A stretch of DNA of 64,000 nt, from positions 992,001 to 1,056,000 of the forward strand of contig NZ_JBNIEU010000001.1 in the NCBI RefSeq assembly GCF_049985285.1, given 5' to 3'. Each line of letters begins with the position of its first letter. Position 1 is the stretch's first letter. Source of the stretch: Aestuariirhabdus sp049985285. GTDB lineage: Bacteria; Pseudomonadota; Gammaproteobacteria; Pseudomonadales; Aestuariirhabdaceae. Made by a program: the position numbers and the translations under genes. The notes beneath the pieces are model-generated. The model saw only the letters and a list, made by a program, of their open reading frames with translations, was not told the DNA's origin and did no database searches. Shown piece by piece: positions 25,951-32,406 of this stretch.

Positions 25951-26859
25951 ATGTCCGAAACCCTGTCGATGAGGCAAAGTACTGGCCTTTGGCGTCGCTA
26001 TCTGGAGCTCTGTAAGCCCAAGGTGGTAGCCTTGATTCTATTCACTGCGGTGGTGGGTATGTTGCTGTCCACACCGGGAGTGGTTCCACTGGATCGTTTT
26101 TTTATTGGGGGTTTAGGCATCGCCCTTGCTGCCGCCAGTGGCGCGGCAATTAACCACTGGTTTGATCAACGTATTGACGCGGTGATGGAGCGAACCCAGG
26201 GGCGACCCCTGCCCCAGGGTGAGATCGCGCCACGGCAGGCACTGGCTTTTGCAATCGGGCTGGGCGCCTTATCGATGGTGCTACTGGTGGTGTGGGTCAA
26301 CGCCCTTACGGCGATACTCAGTTTCTTTTCCATCATTGGTTATGCGGTTGTCTATACCGTTTATCTAAAGCGTCGCACACCCCACAATATTGTATTGGGC
26401 GGGATCGCAGGAGCGGCCCCTCCGGTACTGGGTTGGGCGGCGATTACAGGGGAGGTTAACGTCGAGGCGTTCCTGCTGTTTCTCATTATATTTACCTGGA
26501 CCCCGCCCCATTTCTGGGCGCTGGCGATCCGTAGGCGGGACGACTACGCTCGTGCCGGCCTGCCGATGTTGCCGGTGACCCATGGCATCGCCTTTACCAA
26601 ACTCAATGTGTTGATATATACCCTGATGCTGCTGGCGGTGACCCTGCTGCCGTTCGCAGTAAAAATGAGCGGTTTGATCTATCTGGCGGCGGCCCTGGTG
26701 TTGGGGGTTGGTTTTATTCTCCAGGCTTGGGCGCTTTATCGCAGCGACGGTGATGAGCTGGCGATGAAGACCTTTGGTTATTCGATCTTCTACCTCAGTG
26801 CGCTATTTGCGGCCCTTTTGCTGGATCATTACATGCAGGTATTACTCAACGTCGCATAG
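25951..26859 (+). CDS. cyoE: Protoheme IX farnesyltransferase (heme O synthase)
   Basis: Adds farnesyl to heme B to give heme O, the substrate of CtaA. 302 residues, a UbiA-type membrane prenyltransferase. The two aspartate-rich motifs appear as NHWFDQRIDAVMERTQGRPLP cut short here to NHWFDQRIDAVMERTQGR and RRDDYARAG. It ends the cox operon and overlaps the last 14 bp of the COX1-like gene on the other strand. Confidence 0.96.
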   Translation: MSETLSMRQSTGLWRRYLELCKPKVVALILFTAVVGMLLSTPGVVPLDRFFIGGLGIALAAASGAAINHWFDQRIDAVMERTQGRPLPQGEIAPRQALAFAIGLGALSMVLLVVWVNALTAILSFFSIIGYAVVYTVYLKRRTPHNIVLGGIAGAAPPVLGWAAITGEVNVEAFLLFLIIFTWTPPHFWALAIRRRDDYARAGLPMLPVTHGIAFTKLNVLIYTLMLLAVTLLPFAVKMSGLIYLAAALVLGVGFILQAWALYRSDGDELAMKTFGYSIFYLSALFAALLLDHYMQVLLNVA

Positions 26860-28156
26860 CCTGTAGCATGACCAGCAGGTAGATCAGCCCGCCAATGATC
26901 GATACCAGTCCGCCGGTGCCCATCAGCGCCATACCGGCAATTTCGGGTAGTTGATCGAGGCCTTGAGCGGCCCCTGCGGTCTTGCGTTGTACTCCGTACC
27001 CGCCTGACCAGGCCAATCCGACAATGTGCATCAGTTGGCCGCTGGCGTAGGTAACCAGCTGGCGGCGAGCCCACCGAGGGGATGGAATGTTAAACCCCAG
27101 CAGGGGCAACAGGGCATAGCTAACGCCCATAAAGGCGAGAGTCACCCCGACGATAGAGCCATGGTAGTGGGCAGGGATAACCACGTTGACCCCCTCGATC
27201 ATAAAGCCCAATACGCCCCCTGAGGCAAACAACACCACAGAGCAGACAAGCGCGGTGTGCCCAACGGCGGACAGCGGGTTGTCGCTTCGGCGCCATTGGC
27301 TAAGTGCGTACAGCGCCAGGGGCATTGAAGCGAGCCCCCCATAACGCATCAGCTCTGTAAAGCCGAGCCGTGCATCGAGTGAATCAATATCGAACATCCA
27401 CAGAATGGGCAGTGCCGCCAGTGCCGGAGCCAGGGTGATCGCCGCCAATACGGTGAGCCAGCCAGGGTAACGAAGAGCCTGGAGGTTTCCGCTACTTGCC
27501 AGCAGTAGCCAGGCAAGCAGCATCAGGAGGGTGTGGTTGAATTGCAGCAGATGGCCTGGCCCCCAGAACAGAAGTTCGAAGTAGGCTTCCGGCAACCCGT
27601 TTCGGGGTAGCTGGAAGCCATTAAAAGCCAGCACCGCCATGGCGAAAAGTACCGTGGCCGCAGATAGTCGCAACGCGGGCGATAGTGCTCCAAATCCAGG
27701 GGTGGCAGCTGCGAACAAACGCTGCACCGCTTGCAGGGCGATACCGGCGCCAAATAGCAGGAGTCCGCCATAGAAAAGGGGGTGTTGCAGAACCGGGACG
27801 TAGTTATTCAGCAGGGGGTTGCCGGCCCCGAAAAAGGGAGCTGTGACAATCGTTAAGGTTCCGGCAAACGAAAACAGTTGGCCGAGTCGTGTGATCCTTG
27901 CCCCTTTTGTCTGGGCGCCAAGGCTCCAGAACAACGCGGTAAAACTGAGGAACCAGATCAGGACAGAGAGGTTGACGTGCACAACCAGTGCGGTGCGAAA
28001 GAAGTTCACCCAGGGAAACCAGGCTCCAATAACCGGGGTTCGGGATAGCACCAGTAGTAGCGAGAACAGGCCGGCCCCTGCCAGCGCCAGTACCCCCAGG
28101 AGTAACCAGGGGCGTGAGGCTGAGGGTGCCGCAACTTCGGGTGGGACGGTGGCGAT
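26846..28156 (-). CDS. Orphan heme-copper oxidase subunit I-like membrane protein
   Basis: A hydrophobic protein of about 436 residues, COX1-like, with about 12 helices. Histidines stand where heme/copper ligands are expected: FFRTALVVHVNLSVLIW, GPGHLLQFNHTLL, VIPAHYHGSIVGVTL and GQLMHIVGLAWSG. It resembles cbb3-related orphan subunit I proteins next to cox clusters in pseudomonads. The first standard start (GTG at 28051) would cut off helix 1 (WLLLGVLALAGAGLFSLLL). An AGGA lies 9 nt before an in-frame ATC at 28156, used here as a tentative start. No cytochrome c subunits accompany it, so respiration by itself is doubtful. Confidence 0.68.
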   Translation of the reverse strand: MATVPPEVAAPSASRPWLLLGVLALAGAGLFSLLLVLSRTPVIGAWFPWVNFFRTALVVHVNLSVLIWFLSFTALFWSLGAQTKGARITRLGQLFSFAGTLTIVTAPFFGAGNPLLNNYVPVLQHPLFYGGLLLFGAGIALQAVQRLFAAATPGFGALSPALRLSAATVLFAMAVLAFNGFQLPRNGLPEAYFELLFWGPGHLLQFNHTLLMLLAWLLLASSGNLQALRYPGWLTVLAAITLAPALAALPILWMFDIDSLDARLGFTELMRYGGLASMPLALYALSQWRRSDNPLSAVGHTALVCSVVLFASGGVLGFMIEGVNVVIPAHYHGSIVGVTLAFMGVSYALLPLLGFNIPSPRWARRQLVTYASGQLMHIVGLAWSGGYGVQRKTAGAAQGLDQLPEIAGMALMGTGGLVSIIGGLIYLLVMLQAMRR

Positions 28157-28189
28157 AGCAGTGAGTCCTGTGTGGGTGTACGGGCGACT

Positions 28190-28930
28190 TTAGGGCGCGC
28201 GGCTAAACAGGCCAAATTGTGGCGCCTGGGCGGGGTCGATCGTAGAGAATATCACCAGGTCGAAGTGTGGATGACTGAGCCTGATACGGGAACGCAACAA
28301 TGAGCTTAGCCAGCGAGCATCGTTCTCATTCTGGCTGGTAAGCTCCACCAGGGCGTTCTGCTTGACGGTCTTCTCTATGACCAGATCGATCCGGTAGCGA
28401 AGCTCAAATTTGCGTTCCCTCACCTCCGCCTGCTCCATGGGAATGGTATCGAGTAGGGCCTTGCCGGCGAGCGACATGACCGGTTTAGGGGGAGCTATTT
28501 GCGCGGGAGTGGGCACCACTACGCTCTTTTCCTGATAGTTTTGAATACGTTGGCGAACCTGCTCCAGCCCCCGTGGATTATCGCCAATCTTTTCGGCTTT
28601 AACGGCATATCTGCTGGCTTTGATGTAGTTATTGCGTTGCAACTCGAGCTCGGCAAGCTGCACGTAGCGACGGGCCACCTGTCGTTTATAGTGCTGTTGT
28701 TGATCCCGCTTCGGCAGCAACACAATTTTTTCCATCGCGTTGTTGCCCTTGGGGGTGGTAAGTCTGTTTTTTGCGATATCACGCTCGATCTGTTCGCTTA
28801 TCGACAGGGGGGGCTGGGCACTTACCGGGGAGGACGCATGTTCAGGTGTGGTCGTGGATTGAGAGGCGCATCCCGCTAGTAATCCCAGCATTAATAGCGC
28901 AGGCAAATATAATCGAGCAGGCATTGTCAT
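28190..28930 (-). CDS. Putative outer-membrane or periplasmic lipoprotein
   Basis: 246 residues with a lipoprotein signal peptide ending LLMLGLLAGC, so the cysteine at about residue 21 should be lipidated. A helical, charged middle part (KRQVARRYVQLAELELQRNN, YAVKAEKIGDNP) resembles a TPR-like pair of helices; the C-terminal part FELRYRIDLVIEKTVKQNAL looks like a small alpha/beta domain. Function unknown. It lies directly upstream of the COX1-like gene, same strand and in the same frame, separated only by its TAA and 33 bases before the proposed start. Confidence 0.7.
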   Translation of the reverse strand: MTMPARLYLPALLMLGLLAGCASQSTTTPEHASSPVSAQPPLSISEQIERDIAKNRLTTPKGNNAMEKIVLLPKRDQQQHYKRQVARRYVQLAELELQRNNYIKASRYAVKAEKIGDNPRGLEQVRQRIQNYQEKSVVVPTPAQIAPPKPVMSLAGKALLDTIPMEQAEVRERKFELRYRIDLVIEKTVKQNALVELTSQNENDARWLSSLLRSRIRLSHPHFDLVIFSTIDPAQAPQFGLFSRAP

Positions 28931-28958
28931 GGCGTCACTATAGAGGCAGGAGTTTAAC

Positions 28959-29753
28959 TTACTCTACCGCTCTGGGCGAAGGCAACATCAGGGTGATCAG
29001 AAATAGAGCTGCCGCACAGACTACCACCGAGGGTCCGGTCGGGGTGTCTGCGAGGTAGGAAAAGCCCAGCCCCAGACTGACCGAACAAACGCCAATCAGG
29101 CTCGCACGCACCGCCATCTGTTCCGGCGAGGTCGAAACCCGTTGCGCGGCGGCGGCGGGGATGATCATCAGTGAGGTGATCAACAGCACGCCGACAATCT
29201 TCATTGCCACGGCAATTACCAGCGCGATAAGCAGCATCAACACCAGGCGAATCCAGTCCACCGCTAACCCCTCTACCTGGGCCAACTCTTCGTGTACCGT
29301 GATCGCCAGCAGTGGGCGCCATAGCAGTACCAGCGTTGCCAGTACGGCGGCACCCCCAAGGTAGATCCATAGCAGATCCTGGGGGCCCACCGCGAGCAAA
29401 TCCCCGAACAGGTAGCCCATCAGGTCGATCCGTACATTGTCCATAAAACTCACGGCCACCAGACCCAGTGACAAGGTGCTGTGGGCAAGAATACCGAGCA
29501 AGGTGTCCGTAGCAATCAGGCGCCGACGCTGCAAACTTACCAGCAGCAGCGCCAGTAGCAGACAGCAGATTACCACCGCCAGGTTCAGCGGCAGGTCGAG
29601 TAGAAATCCAAGGCTTACACCCAGCAGCGCAGAGTGGGCCAGGGTATCGCCAAAGTACGCCATTCGTCGCCATACGATAAAAGATCCCAGCGGGCCAGCA
29701 ACAATTGCCACCCCAACCCCGGCCAAAAGCGCATAGATCAGAAACTCAAACAT
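28959..29753 (-). CDS. znuB: Zinc ABC transporter permease ZnuB
   Basis: The membrane channel of the high-affinity zinc importer, about 264 residues with about eight helices. It matches E. coli ZnuB through GPLGSFIVWRRMAYFGDTLA, DTLLGILAHSTLSLGLV, YLFGDLLAV and MKIVGVLLITSLMIIPAAAA. The ATG used has GGGGAT 5-6 nt upstream and overlaps the znuC end; a longer open frame read inside znuC is not real. Operon zur-znuC-znuB. Confidence 0.95.
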   Translation of the reverse strand: MFEFLIYALLAGVGVAIVAGPLGSFIVWRRMAYFGDTLAHSALLGVSLGFLLDLPLNLAVVICCLLLALLLVSLQRRRLIATDTLLGILAHSTLSLGLVAVSFMDNVRIDLMGYLFGDLLAVGPQDLLWIYLGGAAVLATLVLLWRPLLAITVHEELAQVEGLAVDWIRLVLMLLIALVIAVAMKIVGVLLITSLMIIPAAAAQRVSTSPEQMAVRASLIGVCSVSLGLGFSYLADTPTGPSVVVCAAALFLITLMLPSPRAVE

Positions 29754-30498
29754 GGTCATCCCCGCAGGGTACGACCTTGCCACTGATGCTGTGGTCATGG
29801 TCATGGTGGTGGGTGTAGAGTGCGAACTCCCGCTGGTTGTCGCCAAACAGCTCGAGGTAGGCGGGGTGATTACTGACATGGTCGGGGTGACCCGAGCAGC
29901 AGACGTGCTGGTTGAGGCAGATTACGTTATCCGTCGCGGCCATCACCAGATGCAGGTCGTGGGAGATCATCAGCACTGCGCACCCGGTCTCGTCACGAAG
30001 CGAGCGGATGAGGCTGTACAGCTCCCGTTGTCCATTAATATCGACCCCCTGTACGGGCTCATCGAGTACCAGTAGCTGGGGATTTTGCAGCAGTGCCCGG
30101 GACAGGAGCACGCGCTGCATCTCACCGCCCGATAGCTTTTGCAAGCGCCGCTTAGCCAGCCTGGAGATGCCGACGCGCTGGAGGGCCCCGTCGACCTCTG
30201 CGGGGGAGGGTTTACCATTGAGGCGCAAAAAACCCTCGGTGGTGAGGGGGAAGGTGGGTTCGATATGCAGCTTTTGTGGCATATACCCGATACGTAGCCC
30301 GGACAGCTTCACGCAGTGCCCGCTATCCGCCTTGATTAACCCGAGGATAATTCGTACCAGCGTTGTCTTGCCCGCTCCGTTGGGGCCGATCAGGGTAACG
30401 ATTTCACCCGGATTAACCTCAAAGCTGATCTTGTCCAGCAGGCACCGTTGCTGACGACTAAAACAGATATCCTGTACCTGAAGTAAGGGTTTACTCAT
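29746..30498 (-). CDS. znuC: Zinc ABC transporter ATP-binding protein ZnuC
   Basis: Powers zinc import. 250 residues with Walker A (GPNGAGKTTL), ABC signature (LSGGEMQRVLLSRALL), Walker B (LLVLDEPVQG) and a switch histidine (MISHDLHLV). The C-terminus is histidine-rich (YTHHHDHDHS), which may sense or hold zinc. Its ATG overlaps the zur stop (ATGA), indicating coupled translation. Confidence 0.96.
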   Translation of the reverse strand: MSKPLLQVQDICFSRQQRCLLDKISFEVNPGEIVTLIGPNGAGKTTLVRIILGLIKADSGHCVKLSGLRIGYMPQKLHIEPTFPLTTEGFLRLNGKPSPAEVDGALQRVGISRLAKRRLQKLSGGEMQRVLLSRALLQNPQLLVLDEPVQGVDINGQRELYSLIRSLRDETGCAVLMISHDLHLVMAATDNVICLNQHVCCSGHPDHVSNHPAYLELFGDNQREFALYTHHHDHDHSISGKVVPCGDDHV

Positions 30499-31001
30499 GC
30501 TGTGGCTCCAGCATCTCGGCAGCGGGGGCAGCATCCGGAGACCTCTACCATGGCTTGCTCTACGGTAAATCCGTTAGAGGCCGCTATGCGGTTGATCTGC
30601 TGTTGCAGATCCCCGGTGTGGATCTCGATCGCTACCGAACACTGGTTGCAGATCATGAAATACCCCTCGTGGGATCTGTCTGGAAAGGGGCAACCGATAA
30701 ACGCGTTTAGTGAGGCGAGTCGGTGGACCAGCCCATGTTCTTGCAGGAACTCCAGTGCCCGATAGACCGTTGGCGGAGCTGAGCGACGGCCATCTTCGCG
30801 ACAGAGGCGTTCCAGAATCTGGTAGGCGCCGAGGGGGCTGTGGCTTTGCCATACCAGTTCCAGAACCCGCGCGCGCAGCGGTGTGAGTCGGGCACCCCGC
30901 TGGATGCATCGCTGGCGGGCGGTGCGCAGTGCGTCATCGATACAGTGTTGGTGGTTATGGGGCGCGCAGCCCAGTGGTGCCGTTGACGAGAGTGTGGTCA
31001 T
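30495..31001 (-). CDS. zur: Zinc uptake regulator Zur (Fur family)
   Basis: A zinc-dependent repressor of 168 residues. A winged helix spans about 30-95 (RLTPLRARVLELVWQSHSP, SAPPTVYRALEFLQEHGLVHRL), then the dimer domain with CNQCSVAIEIH and the C-terminal CCPRCRD, the structural-zinc cysteines. It is the first gene of zur-znuC-znuB and divergent from znuA; a Zur-box palindrome lies between them, so it should repress both sides when zinc is plentiful. Confidence 0.95.
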   Translation of the reverse strand: MTTLSSTAPLGCAPHNHQHCIDDALRTARQRCIQRGARLTPLRARVLELVWQSHSPLGAYQILERLCREDGRRSAPPTVYRALEFLQEHGLVHRLASLNAFIGCPFPDRSHEGYFMICNQCSVAIEIHTGDLQQQINRIAASNGFTVEQAMVEVSGCCPRCRDAGATA

Positions 31002-31021
31002 GAGACTGTTCCGGCAAAGTA

Positions 31022-31045
31022 CATTTTGTTATTATATAACATCTC
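31022..31045. promoter_or_regulatory. Zur box between zur and znuA
   Basis: The core GTTAT-TAT-ATAAC (31028-31040) is a perfect palindrome that fits the known gammaproteobacterial Zur consensus (GTTATAATATAAC type). It is the only such site in the 81-bp divergent region, so one bound Zur dimer could control both znuA and zur-znuCB. Confidence 0.85.
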
Positions 31046-31082
31046 TTTTCCAATGCCCCCCTAATATCTAACGAGTTTCTCT

Positions 31083-32012
31083 ATGTGGCGTTTTCTTTTT
31101 ATCTCTCTCTGCGCGTTGGCGCCGGCAGTGTCGGCGGCCAATGCTGATGAATCTCCGTTACGGGTAATGGCTTCGATCAAGCCTTTGCAGTTGATTGCAG
31201 CCGCAATCACTGACGGCGTAAGTGAGCCAGAACTCCTGGTGCCGGTGGGCGCATCGCCTCATGGGTTTACCCTGCGCCCCTCGGATCTTGCAAGGTTGAG
31301 CAACGCTGATGTGGTGTTTTGGATGGGGCCCGCGATGGAGCCTTACTTGCAAAAACTGGTCACCAACCTCCCCGATACGGTGGCTGTGCAGCAGTTTCTG
31401 GATTCCGCCGCCTCGGAGGCTTCCGGGCACGACGCGGTGGATGCTCATGGCCATGAGCACAGCCATGAGCACAGCCATGAGCACGGCGAGGAGGACCTTC
31501 ACCTCTGGCTGGACCCGAGCGAGGGGCGTCTGATTGCGCAGCGGATGGCGCGAGTGCTGGGGGAGCGTGACCCCGCCAATGGTGAGCGATATCGGGAGAA
31601 TCTGCAGCGTTTTGAGCAGGGGCTTGCCACCGTGATTGAGGCTAACCGGGCGCGTCTGCAGGCTCGCGTGGTACGAAGCCTGTTCGTATTTCATGATGCG
31701 TATGGAGGGCTGGAGTCGTTCTATGGTATCGAGATAGCGGGAGCCATCACCCTGAGTCCCGAGATGCAGCCGGGCACCCGTCACCTGCTGGAGCTGCGCG
31801 AGCGTCTCGAGCGTGCGGGCAGTAGCTGTCTGTTTTCCGAACCCCAGTTTCAGTCGGCAATGGTTGTTCGCCTGTTAAAGGGGCTCGATGTGGAGCTGGG
31901 TGAGCTGGACCCTCTCGCCGGTAACATCCCCCCCAGCGCCGACGGGTATCTCCTTCACCAGCGCCAGATGATCGAGGCGATCGCCGACTGCACCCGGGTT
32001 ACCACTCAATAA
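31083..32012 (+). CDS. znuA: Zinc ABC transporter substrate-binding protein ZnuA
   Basis: The periplasmic zinc-capture protein. 309 residues with a signal peptide (ends near VSAANA), the first zinc histidine in GASPHGFTLRP, a flexible His-rich loop at about 120-137 built of HEHS repeats, then DLHLWLDP, FHDAYGGLE and the C-terminal part. The His loop is typical of ZnuA and is thought to gather zinc. Divergent from zur; regulated by the Zur box. Confidence 0.95.
   Translation: MWRFLFISLCALAPAVSAANADESPLRVMASIKPLQLIAAAITDGVSEPELLVPVGASPHGFTLRPSDLARLSNADVVFWMGPAMEPYLQKLVTNLPDTVAVQQFLDSAASEASGHDAVDAHGHEHSHEHSHEHGEEDLHLWLDPSEGRLIAQRMARVLGERDPANGERYRENLQRFEQGLATVIEANRARLQARVVRSLFVFHDAYGGLESFYGIEIAGAITLSPEMQPGTRHLLELRERLERAGSSCLFSEPQFQSAMVVRLLKGLDVELGELDPLAGNIPPSADGYLLHQRQMIEAIADCTRVTTQ
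31452..31487 (+). repeat. Three tandem 12-bp repeats in znuA (HEHS loop)
   Basis: CATGAGCACAGC occurs twice exactly and a third time with one change (CATGAGCACGGC), encoding HEHS-HEHS-HEHG in the metal-capturing loop. Such an array can change copy number by slippage without a frameshift. Confidence 0.9.
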
Positions 32013-32310
32013 TTTTCCAGGACGGAATCGCCATGCGATTGGGCGTGAGTGCACCTACGTCATCGGTGCGAAAGAAGTTCCCCTCATTGTCGGCAGCGAC
32101 CAGGTAGTAGGCCTTACCACCGGCTTTGGGGACCACTTTGTAGGCATAGACGAAACCATTGTTGCTGTATTCGTAAATGGTTTTGTCTTTCTGCTCATGG
32201 ATGGTCACCTCAGTGTTTGGGCGAATTTCACCGCGCTCTTCAGCGAGCGTCAGGGTGCCAAACAGGCTGGTGGAAACGGTCAGCAGTGATGCCAGCAGCA
32301 AACGTCTCAT
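31999..32310 (-). CDS. DUF2782 domain protein, exported
   Basis: A 103-residue exported protein: signal peptide (MRRLLLASLLTVSTSLFGTLTLA), then a small domain with IREYxxNG-like core seen as TIYEYSNNGFVYAYKVVPK and the family end VPSWKI-type sequence IPSWKIIEW. DUF2782 genes stand next to polA in Pseudomonas. The ATG has GAGGAT before it; a longer open frame is spurious. Its 3' end overlaps znuA by 14 bp. Function unknown. Confidence 0.82.
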   Translation of the reverse strand: MRRLLLASLLTVSTSLFGTLTLAEERGEIRPNTEVTIHEQKDKTIYEYSNNGFVYAYKVVPKAGGKAYYLVAADNEGNFFRTDDVGALTPNRMAIPSWKIIEW

Positions 32311-32406
32311 TAGTATCCTCGGAAAACGATCAGGTAGAATGGGTAAGCCGATGGCTCTGCTCACCCTGAGTTCATTGTAACGCCACCCTAACAAAAGTGC
32401 TGCTTC

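Noticed and set aside
29760..29879. 40-residue extension of znuB with Thr/Ser-rich sequence
   Set aside because: It overlaps znuC coding in another frame and is absent from ZnuB; the start after GGGGAT is preferred.
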